Positions 37,259-47,600 of a DNA stretch of 64,000 nucleotides are shown in pieces. The position numbers and the translations under genes are program-made. The stretch's first letter is position 1, and each line of letters starts with the position of its first letter. Location of the stretch: assembly GCA_003116875.1 (NCBI GenBank), contig BCKT01000001.1, forward strand, positions 821,763-885,762. The letters are read 5' to 3'. This DNA is from Takashimella koratensis. Taxonomy: Eukaryota > Basidiomycota > Tremellomycetes > Trichosporonales > Tetragoniomycetaceae. The notes under the pieces were generated by a model that was not told the origin of the DNA, did no database searches, and saw nothing but the letters and a program-made list of their open reading frames with translations.

Positions 37259-37399
37259 GTAAGTCGTTCTCGTCACTGTTCTCGCGAGACATTCCCATCT
37301 TGATCGCTGCTCGCTGTCTGTGTGATTTCGAGCGGCGATGGGCCAAACCTTGCCATTTCGTCTGTCTGTCCTTTTTTACCCCCGCTAACCTAACCCCAG
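37259..37399 (+). other. 5' UTR intron of eEF3
   Basis: A GTAAGT donor at 37259 and a GCTAACCTAACCCCAG branch/acceptor ending at 37399 define a 141-nt intron ten bases before the start codon. It is longer than most introns in this window. A leader intron is common in strongly expressed translation genes of basidiomycetes. Confidence 0.75.
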
Positions 37400-37408
37400 A
37401 TATCATCC

Positions 37409-40400
37409 ATGATGGCTCCCGCTGCTACCGCTTCCGCCGCCGCTGGCAAGTCTGCCGCGTTCGACGTCGCCACTCTCTTCGTTGCCGACAAGGCCGCGTC
37501 CCAGGAGGCCCAGGTGGCCCTTGCTGAGGCCGTCAAGAAGAACGGTGTCGAGTTCCTCGGCCTCATTGGCTACCCTGACGCCGTTGTCAAGGTTAGTGGC
37601 GATTTCCCCGCACCAAAATTTTTCCCAGCTCTCATTTCTCGTATCGCCCCTCACGCGGTGCATCCTCCCTCCCAAATAATTCACAATGCTAACCCACGCA
37701 GGCCCTCGGTGACAAAAAGTCGCCCGCTGGCCGTGAGGCCGCCGCCGCCTCTGTCTCGACCCTCGCCGAGAACGGTGCCGCTGTCTACCTCGAGCCCTAC
37801 GTTATCTCGTCCGAGCCCAGCTCGATTTTCCCCAACCTCCTCGAGGCTTTCGCCGACAAGGTTTCCACTGTCAAGGACGCCGCTCTCGCTGCCGTCAAGG
37901 CCGTTGTCCAGTCGATGAACCCATGGGCGACCATGGTCCTCTTGCCTTCTTTGCTCATCCAGATCAAGACCGCCGGCAAGTGGCAGATCAAGGCTGGCTC
38001 GCTCGACATTCTCCAGCAGCTCATCACCTCGGCCCCTACCCAGATGGGTCTTGCCATGCCCGACTTGATCCCCGTCCTCGCCGAGGCCGTTTGGGACACC
38101 AAGTCGGACGTCAAGAAGGCCGCCAAGGCCACCCTCGAGAAGGCTACCGCGCTCGTCGAGAACAAGGATATCGAAAAGTTCATTCCCGCCCTCGTCAAGG
38201 CTCTTCTCAACCCCATCGAGGAGGTCCCCAAGACCATTGTCCTTCTTTCGGCTACCACTTTCGTTTCTGAAGTCACTGCCCCTACCATCTCCCTCATCGC
38301 CCCCTTGCTTATCCGTGGTCTCGATGAGCGCCCTACCGCTACCAAGCGCAAGGTCTCCGTCATTGCCGACAACATGTCCAAGCTCGTCGACTCGGAGTAC
38401 ACTGTCCGCCCTTTCCTCCCCCAGCTCTTGCCCCGTCTTATCAAGACCGCCGAGACCATTGCCGACCCCGAGGCCCGCGCCGTCGCCAACCGCGCCATTG
38501 CCACCCTTCGCCGTATCGGTAAGGTCCCCGCCGAGTCTGACGGTACCGACCTCCCCCCTCTCCGTATCGCCGAGGGTACCAGCCTTGCCACCAACCTCGT
38601 TGCTCTCATCAAGAAGCACGGCGGTGTCGAGGTCGAGCAGGCCAACCCGGGTCTCGCCTACGCCGGTGTCCTTGCCGCGTCGCTCGTCAACGCCCACAAC
38701 TACACCCAGAACATCTGGGAGGCCACTCTCCCCACTTACCTCAAGCTCGCTCTCCCGAGCTACGACCCGCTCCCGGCCGTCCGTGAGCTCCTCCAGAAGA
38801 AGGCCGATGAGGAAACCTCGGACGACATCAAGTTTGACGACGAGGAGGAGGGTGAGGACTTGTGCAACATTGAGCAGTTCAACCTTGCCTACGGTGCCAA
38901 GATTCTCTTGCACCACGCCGCGCTCCGTCTCAAGCGTGGTCACCGCTACGGTCTCTGTGGTCGTAACGGTACCGGAAAGTCGACCCTCATGAACGCCATT
39001 GTCAACAACCAGGTCGACGGCTTCCCGGACCCGTCCGTCGTCCGTACCTGGTACGTCCAGCACGACATTGACGGCTCCGAGGCCGAGATCTCGATTATCG
39101 ACTGGGTCGCCGGCGACAAGCGTCTCGGTGCTCCGATCGAGGAGATCAAGACTACCCTCGAGTCGGTCGGCTTCGACGAGAAGAAGCAGCAGCACTCTAT
39201 CGGCTCCTTGTCCGGTGGCTGGAAGATGAAGCTCGCCCTCGCTCGTGCCATCTTGTTCAAGGCCGACATTCTCCTCCTCGACGAGCCTACCAACCACCTC
39301 GACGTTCTCAACGTCACCTGGTTGATCGACTACCTCACCTCGCTTACCCACTGCACTTCGATCATCGTCTCGCACGACTCGGACTTCCTTAACCGAACCG
39401 TCACCGACGTCCTCCACCTCAACAACTTCAAGGTCAAGCGTTACCCGGGTAACCTCGAGGCGTTCATCCAGCACGTTCCCGAGGCCAAGGCCTACTACCA
39501 GCTCGACGTTGCCGAGGACTACCAGTTCAAGCTCCCTGCCCCTCCTCTTCTTGACGGTGTCAAGACCAAGGAGAAGTCGCTCCTCAAGATGCGTGACGTC
39601 TCGTTCCAGTACCCTGGCTCGCCCGTCCAGCAGCTTTACAACATCTCGCTCCAGGTCTCGCTCTCGTCGCGTGTCGCCATTCTCGGTCCCAACGGTTCCG
39701 GTAAATCCACCCTCGTCAAGCTTTTGACCGGTGAGACCGAGCCCAACCTCAACGGTACCGTCTGGAAGCACCCCAACTTGGTCATTGGTTACGTCGCCCA
39801 GCACGCGTTCCACCATATCGACCAGCACCTCGACTCTACCCCGCTCGAGTACATGCTCTGGCGCTACCAGACCGGCGAGGACCTCGAGGAGTTGCACAAG
39901 GCCAACCGTGTCCTCACCGAAGAGGAGAAGAAGAAGATGGCCGAGGGTGCCAACGTCATCAAGGAGGGCGTCAAGCGCGTCATTGACGAGCTCGTTGCCC
40001 GTAAGAAGCTCAAGCAGTCGTACGAGTACGAGATCTCGTTCAAGGGTCTCTCTTCCGCCGAGAACATGTGGATGTCTCGTGACGAGCTCATCACCCGTGG
40101 TTTCGAGAAGAAGGTCCTCGAGCTCGACACTCGTGAGGCCCAGCGTCTCGGTCTCATGCGCCCCCTCGTCCGTCGCGAGATTGAGAAGCACTTTGAGGAC
40201 TTTGGTCTCGAGTCCGAGTTCGTCTCGCACAACTCTATGCGTGGTCTCTCCGGTGGCCAGAAGGTCAAGGTCGTCCTCGGTGCCGCTACCTGGCGTCGTC
40301 CCCACGTCATCTGTCTCGACGAGCCCACCAACTACCTCGACCGCGAATCGCTCGCTGCGCTCATCGCCGCCCTCAAAAACTTTGAGGGAGGTGTTCTCAT

Positions 40401-40905
40401 CATCACCCACAACCGGGAGTTCTCTGAGAACATCTGTACCGAGGTCTGGGCGATGCGTGACGGCCACCTTGAAGCAAGTGGACACAATTGGTAACTGAAA
40501 AAAATCGTGTTTTGCTGACAACTTAGGGTTGAGGGTCAAGGTTCTGGTCCTCGTATCGATCAAAAAGCCCCCGGAGAGGAGGAGGAGGTCGAATACGACG
40601 CGTTGGGCAACCCGATCAAAAAAATTGCCAAGGGTTAGTGTTCTCTTGGTCCTCCTGTGTCCCCCTGCCGTCCCTCCGTCCCTACTGCTCCTTCGTTTCC
40701 TTCGTCCCTTCGTCCCTACTGTTTCCTGCTTTTCCTTCGTCTTCCTTGGTTTTTCCCGCCTTTTTCCCGTCTCCTCTCCCTCGCTTCTATTGCTGACGAT
40801 TTCCCAGCCAAGAAGCTTAGTAGTGCGGACCAACGCAAGGCTAAGAAAGAGAGAATGGCCCGTCGCAAGCGTGGAGAGGAGGTGTTCACCGACGAGGAGC
40901 TTTAG
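37409..40905 (+). CDS. TEF3: Translation elongation factor 3 (eEF3)
   Basis: Fungal-specific ribosomal ABC-F ATPase that releases deacylated tRNA from the E site during elongation. Four exons (37409-37591, 37702-40490, 40527-40633, 40808-40905) give 1,058 residues, as in other eEF3 proteins. HEAT repeats cover about residues 40-330. ABC1 has GRNGTGKST near 481, LSGGWKM and ILLLDEPTNHLD. ABC2 has GPNGSGKST near 723, the chromodomain-like insertion (KKLKQSYEYEISFKG), LSGGQK and HVICLDEPTNYLD. The tail is Lys/Arg-rich (KKLSSADQRKAKKERMARRK) and ends FTDEEL, the ribosome-binding extension. Codon use is strongly biased towards C-ending codons, consistent with high expression, and this creates a long open but meaningless antisense frame. 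The two consecutive ATGs at 37409 and 37412 make the exact start uncertain by one residue. Confidence 0.98.
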
Positions 40906-40967
40906 ATGTGTGGCGTTTGGCTTGTAATCGTGGTCGACTTGGTTCCTGATGCATTCTTCTATTTCGA

Positions 40968-41588
40968 TTATCTATCAGAGGATCTGCATTGGATCAGCGT
41001 GATCTGCGACAAGAGACTTACCTAGTGTGCGCTTTCATCAAGTCGTTGATCAGGATCTTGACGCGTGTACGGGCTTTGGAAGCCTCCTGCGGATGATCAG
41101 CAAAGTCCATCAAATTGATCGAGGAGCAAACTGATTGAGGAGATCGATGCTCACCTCGGTCAAACGTCCAAGAGTCTCAGTGGATTCCCCACCGTCCTTC
41201 TTCACCTGCTCAAGGACACGTTCCCATTGCTTGATGTACTCCTATTGGGTCGAAAAATCGTCAGAAGAAAGCCGAATGAGAGATTGTAAAAAGAATTGCG
41301 TACGTCTCGAGCCTACAGCAACAGTCAGTACAATCTTTGTCAGCCGACAAGGAGTGAACGCACCGACAGTACACGCGGGTCGTTCTGGATGTGCATCGGT
41401 ACAGGCACAGATTGAACACTAGCCGCGGAAGAGTGTTGAGAGCTTAAGGGGACGTTGGTAGCTAGGGTTCGGAGAGGTTTTGGTGGGGGGAGAAGAGCGA
41501 GCTTCTTGGGGGCGTGATCGGCTTGTTCGTCGCCGGCTCGACTCCGTTTGGCGGGCAGCGATCGGGGGAGAAGATTTTCATTGGTCAT
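40968..41588 (-). CDS. Small conserved-looking unknown protein with a 9-nt microexon
   Basis: A gene of about 129 residues assembled from ATG 41588 (MTNENLLPRSLPAKRSRAGD) through five exons to a TAA at 40968-40970. The N-terminus is basic and disordered with a possible nuclear localisation segment (PAKRSRAG...PKKL). The C-terminus is helical and charged (EYIKQWERVLEQVKKDGG, EASKARTRVKILINDLMKAH). Exons end with GTGCGT, GTACGC, GTGAGC and GTAAGT donors. A 9-nt exon at 41304-41312 (GCTCGAGAC on the gene strand) fits between two introns and can be skipped without changing frame. It is divergent from HIS4 across 259 bp and convergent with eEF3 at only 62 bp. I do not recognise the family; a nuclear subunit is only a guess. 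Confidence 0.55.
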
Positions 41589-41721
41589 GAACTTGGTGTT
41601 CTCAAGAATTGGCGAGCAAGCTGGTGCTGAACGGTGAACGGATCGAGAAACGTACGTAGCAGCAGATCAAACCGCAGCTGGAGTGGTTTTGGACAAGTAT
41701 AGTGGAGGTGATCGACGCAAT

Positions 41722-41780
41722 CACGTGACTCGCATGCAAGACCATTTGTAGTACGACTCGTGCCCAGTTTCGCTTGACTC
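41722..41780 (+). promoter_or_regulatory. Gcn4-type sites upstream of HIS4
   Basis: Two TGACTC cores lie at 41726-41731 and 41775-41780, 122 and 73 bp before the HIS4 ATG. The first overlaps a CACGTG E-box (41722-41727). TGACTC is the Gcn4 half-site that drives HIS4 in yeast under amino-acid starvation, so general amino acid control is likely. The region is also the promoter of the divergent small gene. Confidence 0.55.
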
Positions 41781-41847
41781 GGTCCGCTTTTTTTTTCCTG
41801 TCCCTTTTCCAAGTTTCCTCCATCGCACTATCATCAACTTATCCAAA

Positions 41848-44427
41848 ATGTCGGGTCCCGTCTTCCTCCCGCTCGTCGACCCTACGGCCGGCCCACTGGT
41901 GCCTGCGCTCGCCTTGCTCGGCCCGCTGCTGATCCCATTTACCCTCCTCGATGCTGTTCTTCCTACCCTTCCCAAAACCGCAACCTATTACGTCCAAGCC
42001 GAGAACGCCGGAGCGGAGACCGACCTCATTTCGGTGCTCAACAACGGGGCGCACAAGCTTATTATCGCCCCGTCCCAGCTAGAGGGGCTTGCGGGTGTGC
42101 CGCGGGAGCGGTTGGTGGTGAAAGTTGCGGAGGCGGAGGTTGCAAGCCAGGCTGTTGAGCTGGCCAAGGTTGCTGGGGGGTTGTATATTGTTGGCGATGG
42201 GCTGTATAGTGCAAAGTCGTTGGGTGTTAAGGGGGTTCAAATCTTTCTCGAGCCATCGACTACCACTCCTTCGACTTTGATTGAACAGATCAAAACCTCT
42301 TCCCCGTCCATCCTCGTCCTTCCCACATCTATCCTTACCACTTCCGCGACGACTGCGAGCTATCTGTCAATTGCCGACGCCTTCCTCGCGACCGTCACCT
42401 CTGACCGCCCCGACGGTCTTTTCCCTACCATCGTTTCATCTTCGACCCACTCCTCGCGCCCGCTCGGGATGGTCTATTCGTCGCGCGAGTCAGTGGCCGA
42501 GTCGATCGCTACCCAGAAGGGGGTGTACCAGTCTCGCCGCCACGGTCTCTGGCGCAAGGGCGAGACCAGCGGGTCTGTCCAAGACGTCGTTTCGATCTCG
42601 GTCGACTGCGACGCCGACGCTATCGTTTTTGAGGTTATTCAGCACGGCACCGGGTTCTGCCACAACGGGACGCCTACGTGTTTCGGCGCAGGCGAGTGGT
42701 CGGGTCTCGCAAGGCTCGAGGACACTCTGGTCGACCGACTTGCGAATGCCCCCGAGGGCAGCTACACGAAGCGGCTGTACACGGACGAGAAGTTGTTGAG
42801 AAGCAAGATCATGGAGGAGGCAGAGGAACTTTGTGATGCGCAGACGAAAGAGGAGGTGGCGTTTGAGATGGCGGACTTGGTCTACTTTGCGCTGGTTAGG
42901 TGTGTGAGCAAGGGTGTGAGCTTGAAAGACGTTGAACTCGCGCTCGACCGCAAGGCGCTCAAGGTCACGCGGAGAACGGGCAACGCCAAGCCCAAGTGGG
43001 AGAAGAAGATTGAGGACCACGACGCGGCGTCCGCCTCAACCGTGAAGGCCGGTTCCAAAGCTGCCGAACCCATCCCCGCTTCGTTCCCCGAGGCCAGCGA
43101 TGACGCACCGATCAAGATGCGTACCACCAAGCTCTCCGCTCTGAACAAGGACGAGCACGCCAAGCTCCTCCTCCGACCCGTGCTCAACTCAATGGCGATG
43201 ATCGACAAGGTCAAGCCGATTGTCGAGCGTGTCCGACGTGAGGGTGACGAGGGCTTGCGCGCAATGACCAAGCAGTTCGACAAGGCTAACTTGACGTCCA
43301 ACATTATGCGTCCGCCATTCGTGACCCCGTCCGAGTCTGAGCTGCCGGTTTCTGTTCGGAAAGCGATCGACCAGGCGTACGCCAACGTGCGTGCGTTCCA
43401 CGCCGCGCAGACGGACAAGGAGGCGTTGGTGGTTGAGACGATGCCGGGAGTCGTCTGCACGCGATTCGCACGTGCGATCCAGCGAGTCGGTATCTACGTT
43501 CCTGGGGGAACGGCTATCCTCCCTTCGACCGCGATCATGCTTGGTGTTCCTGCTCAGGTCGCGGGATGCAAGGAGATCGTCCTCGCGACCCCGCCTCGAC
43601 CCGACGGCTCTATCTCTCCCGAGGTGCTGTACGTCGCCCAGCTCACGGGGGTCACCTGCATCCTCAAGGCCGGTGGTGGCCAGGCCGTCGCTGCGATGGC
43701 CTACGGGACCGCCGAGGTGCCCAAGGTCGACAAGATTTTCGGACCCGGTAACCAGTGGGTCACCGCTGCCAAGATGCTTGTGCAGAACGACACGGACGCT
43801 CTCGTCGCTATCGACATGCCCGCAGGGCCCTCCGAGGTCCTCGTCATGGCGGACCACACCGCGGACCCGGTCTTCGTTGCTTCGGACCTCTTGTCCCAGG
43901 CCGAACACGGCACCGACTCTCAGGTCGTCCTCGTCGCCATCTCCCTCAGCCAGGCTCACCTTGACGCGATCGAGAAGGAGATCGACAACCAGGCTCGAGC
44001 TCTGCCACGAGTCAAAATTGCCCGCGAGGCCATCAAAAAGAGTATCATCGTGCTCGTCGACTCGTTGGCCGAAGGTATCGACTACTCGAACGAGTATGCC
44101 CCCGAGCACCTTATTCTCCACCTCGAGGACGCGCCGGGTGCCGTGGCCAAGATCGAGAACGCCGGCAGTGTCTTCGTTGGTGCCTTCTCACCAGAGTCTT
44201 GCGGCGACTACGCCTCGGGCACCAACCACACCCTCCCTACCAACGGTTTCGCTCGTCAATTCTCGGGAGTCAACACCCTCTCGTTCCAGAAACACATCAC
44301 TTCGCAGGAACTGACAGCCGACGGGCTTCGACGACTCGGACCGGTCGTTGTCGAGCTTGCTGAGCGCGAGGGGCTCGAGGCACACGCTAACGCCGTCAGG
44401 GTCAGGCTCGCGCAGCTTGACAAGTGA
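41848..44427 (+). CDS. HIS4: Histidine biosynthesis trifunctional protein (His4)
   Basis: Catalyses steps 2, 3 and 10 of histidine synthesis in one polypeptide: phosphoribosyl-ATP pyrophosphohydrolase, phosphoribosyl-AMP cyclohydrolase and histidinol dehydrogenase. Intronless, 859 residues, from ATG in the context AAAATGTCG. Residues 1-230 are the fungal N-terminal extension. The cyclohydrolase motif SVDCDADAIVFEVIQHG with CHNGTPTCF is near 250-275. The pyrophosphohydrolase follows at about 285-380 (LRSKIMEEAEELCDA). Histidinol dehydrogenase occupies about 440-859 with VGIYVPGGTAILPSTAIM, AEHGTDSQVVLV and EYAPEHLIL, including the conserved zinc ligands and catalytic His/Glu. The absence of introns is unusual beside neighbours with many. 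Its first 54 coding bases plus 4 leader bases are duplicated exactly, in inverted orientation, at 49404-49461. Confidence 0.97.
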   Translation: MSGPVFLPLVDPTAGPLVPALALLGPLLIPFTLLDAVLPTLPKTATYYVQAENAGAETDLISVLNNGAHKLIIAPSQLEGLAGVPRERLVVKVAEAEVASQAVELAKVAGGLYIVGDGLYSAKSLGVKGVQIFLEPSTTTPSTLIEQIKTSSPSILVLPTSILTTSATTASYLSIADAFLATVTSDRPDGLFPTIVSSSTHSSRPLGMVYSSRESVAESIATQKGVYQSRRHGLWRKGETSGSVQDVVSISVDCDADAIVFEVIQHGTGFCHNGTPTCFGAGEWSGLARLEDTLVDRLANAPEGSYTKRLYTDEKLLRSKIMEEAEELCDAQTKEEVAFEMADLVYFALVRCVSKGVSLKDVELALDRKALKVTRRTGNAKPKWEKKIEDHDAASASTVKAGSKAAEPIPASFPEASDDAPIKMRTTKLSALNKDEHAKLLLRPVLNSMAMIDKVKPIVERVRREGDEGLRAMTKQFDKANLTSNIMRPPFVTPSESELPVSVRKAIDQAYANVRAFHAAQTDKEALVVETMPGVVCTRFARAIQRVGIYVPGGTAILPSTAIMLGVPAQVAGCKEIVLATPPRPDGSISPEVLYVAQLTGVTCILKAGGGQAVAAMAYGTAEVPKVDKIFGPGNQWVTAAKMLVQNDTDALVAIDMPAGPSEVLVMADHTADPVFVASDLLSQAEHGTDSQVVLVAISLSQAHLDAIEKEIDNQARALPRVKIAREAIKKSIIVLVDSLAEGIDYSNEYAPEHLILHLEDAPGAVAKIENAGSVFVGAFSPESCGDYASGTNHTLPTNGFARQFSGVNTLSFQKHITSQELTADGLRRLGPVVVELAEREGLEAHANAVRVRLAQLDK

Positions 44428-44651
44428 AACCCGATCTCGCTGGTTATTGAAGAGAGGTAGAGGAGAGTTTGTAGTTTGATAATGGTTAAAGCAGTCCTCA
44501 TAGAGAATCAACCAGGTCGAGGTCGCATGCATCCTACGCGATAGAAAAACATACGTGAAGAAAGAATCTCATGAAAGCGTTCGCCTGTAGCTGGTGTCCG
44601 CCTGATCCTTTTGCTCTCCCCCGCACCCTCTCCCCCGGGGCCTGTACTGTA

Positions 44652-47600
44652 TTATTCTTCCGGAATGATGAAGCTTGCTCCATACCGCTTCTTAAATTGC
44701 TCCACTGCCTGAGCGGCTCGCACACTTTTGGCGAGAGCTGAATTGCCCCTCTGTAGGGTCAGTGTTGAAGAATCGTAAAGCAACTCACAACCAGTTCGGC
44801 GTCCTGGGCGCTTTGATCGTCATAGTAGACACCGGTAAGCGTGTGGTCTGCCATCTGCAGACTCTGAACATCAGCACATGGAATAATTGTATTCTCACCA
44901 GATCAGCCTTCTTCTGCTCCTTTCGCAACCCGTTCAGGACCTCAACGAGATGTTCTGGCAGCGGTATTCGATCAATGTCGCCGTCGTTTGATGCATCTTG
45001 GTCGTCTGGTGCGACCTTTCGGATTGGAACAAGATGAGGAGAAAACCCCACGTTGGCTTCGAGTTCAGAAATCTCTATCCCAACAGTTCCCTCGGCATTG
45101 AGCAGGATTCGAGCGGCTTCTGCTTGTATTGGGAATTCTAGTAGTCGAGACGCGTCGATTCCTACACCTCCGGAGCCTGTGATTGCCCAAGTTGCATCTG
45201 TCGCTTGGTATGTCCACCGATTACAGTGTTTCGACAAGTCGGAAAGAGGAAAGGGGACAAGCCGAACCGGAATGGATGATTTGTCGTCCTCAATGGCTGT
45301 TGCGAAAATACCGGGAGTCGCTCGCATGTACATTTTAGACCACAAATCGACCGGGGTCAGTTCCGTTGTTCTTGGCTGAGATTGCAAGGACGCTGGCCGA
45401 ACCAAAATATCGTCATTGTTGACCTGTGCCACAAAAATCCGTGCCCTGACCACAACCAGAGACACCCCTCGACGGATTTCGACGCGAATGGGGAGGTCGA
45501 AAGACTCCTTGCCAGTAAACACGACGGCGTTTCGGATCAAACGTTGCTTGTCTCGCTCTGCAACACTTTGCAGAAAGTCGATGGGCGACTCATCAACTGA
45601 TCTATCAGCATGAATTTCGCGATTAAGAACTCACGATAGTATCGCATGCGCAGGAGACAGTGCGAGGTGATCTCGTCAACATTGCAATCGTAATTTTCTT
45701 GAATGAGTCGGCGAAGGAGTTCACCCTCCAGCATTCGCCCTTGAATAGAACGTTGCAAGTTTGAGTTAGGGATGTTGATCGAGCCTCCTGGATGAAGAGG
45801 GGGCGGCGGACAGTCTATGCCTGGCCAACAGATATTGGTCATGGCGGGGTTCGCCAGAAGGCAGCCGAATAGCAACTCTCCCCAGCGCTGAGACGAATCA
45901 GCTTGACGTTTCACAGTATCGAGGGTTACTGACCATATGTTCTACCCAGCTCTCACCGAACAGAAGATCTCCACATGTAAGGATCCAGTATTCGATCGCT
46001 GCGACACCGCCACTATAGGCGACAGCCTCCGCCCAGAAACGTGCGCCCTTCTCAACTCGGAAGAACCTTTGCTCGTTCCGCTCCCAAACCCGTCGTGATT
46101 CGACGCCCTGAGAGAGACGTCCGACGTGGAACAGGTACGGCTTGTCTGACTGTCGTGGCAGAGCTTGAAGTCGACGTAGATGCTCATCTGTTGGCTGCTT
46201 GTCGAAAAAATCTTGAAATTGCTTGGCTCTTTCGGAAGTATAGCTACGAGCTGATGTAGAGATCTTCCTCACAGTGTCCGAATCGCCTTTGACACATTTG
46301 TAGTAGATGACATGACGTTCTGAAGAGACCTGCTTGTAAATCAAGCCCGCGCGTTTGAGTAGGTCGGGAGTGATGTGTAGCCTCGGCAAAGCTTCGATGA
46401 TCTGCAGTTGCTCGAAGGATTTGTTGGAAAGATACTCCTGTGCGAATCTTTCGATTTGTCGAGTCAGAAGAGGGCGGTTCTGCGTGTAACCCCTCCGCCC
46501 GTCATTCCATGCCACTGAGAACAAACGTTCTTGAAGAGCAACCAAAATCTCGGATTTGGTGGGACTTGGGGTAGACAATGGCCAAAAAGGCGGGAATCTA
46601 TGTTGGGTCCAGCTACGCGTCAGTTTGAATGACAGCAAGAGTTTCTCACATGTAGGTATCTGGTAGTCGTTTCCCCAACCTCCGTGTCGCCTCAGACGTC
46701 CTTTCCTCCCAAGCCTCAAAGATTTTCTCAACTGCTGTCTCGAGCTCATCCACGGCTGGGTCGTAATTGATCAAATCATCGTCGTCTTCGTCCGAATCAT
46801 TGAATTCTGATCCAATAGACCCGTTGTCGTCATCTCCATCTTCATCTTTGTCTTCATCTACGTTCTCTCCCTCGTCTTCGTCTTCGGAGCCGGATAGAGG
46901 CGTGAGGTCGGACCCAGAGGCAAATTCGTCGTCTGAATCAGTTTGAGGCTCTTTGCCTTTACCCTTATGGCTCGAAATCGATACAGAAGATACAGGATCG
47001 GTAGAGCTGCTCAAATACGCATCAGTCAATTGGTACTGTCATGGGATCAGACCAAACAACGGCGCTTACTCGACTGTGGCAAAGGTAAATCTATGCCGTG
47101 CAGAAGCTGATCATCAGAACGTTTCCACATTTTTCAGACTTACGAATCACAAAGTTTTCTTTTGACTTGGCCTTTCTCGTCACCCACTTTCGAGCTTGAC
47201 CCAGAACGCCACCAAACGACTTCCCACCCAGTTGGGCCTTCGTTGGTGGTTTACCCAACAGTAGCTCCCATGCCCGCTGACATCCGTGAATTTTGAAGTT
47301 TCTGGCGACAATGGCTGTACTTGACTCGATATAAGCTCGGTATCGAGTCTGTTGAAACGAAGCCCAGACTTCGCCAGTCTCCAGGATGACGCTATTCACC
47401 ATCTGTGGCGTAAGGACAGATCTATTGTCAATCAAAAACTGGAACAATTGCACGATTCGATCCGGAATGTCGTCAACGGTATCAAAGTCGGTACGATCGC
47501 AGGGTACGTCGTCCCCGTATGTTTTCTTGGACCACGCTTGAGCCAGTTTGTCGGCTGCTTCTCTAGCTTGGGTGCGGGAGTTGCGTCCTCGCGCCTTCAA

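Noticed and set aside
37681..40833. Open frame of 1,050 codons antisense to eEF3
   Set aside because: It is exactly complementary to the eEF3 coding exon. Its Leu/Val/Glu/Gly/Asp-rich composition is what the C-ending codon bias of eEF3 produces on the other strand. No family motif.
43189..44121. Antisense frame of 310 codons over HIS4 histidinol dehydrogenase
   Set aside because: Shadow of a codon-biased gene; Arg/Asp/Val-rich with no domain.
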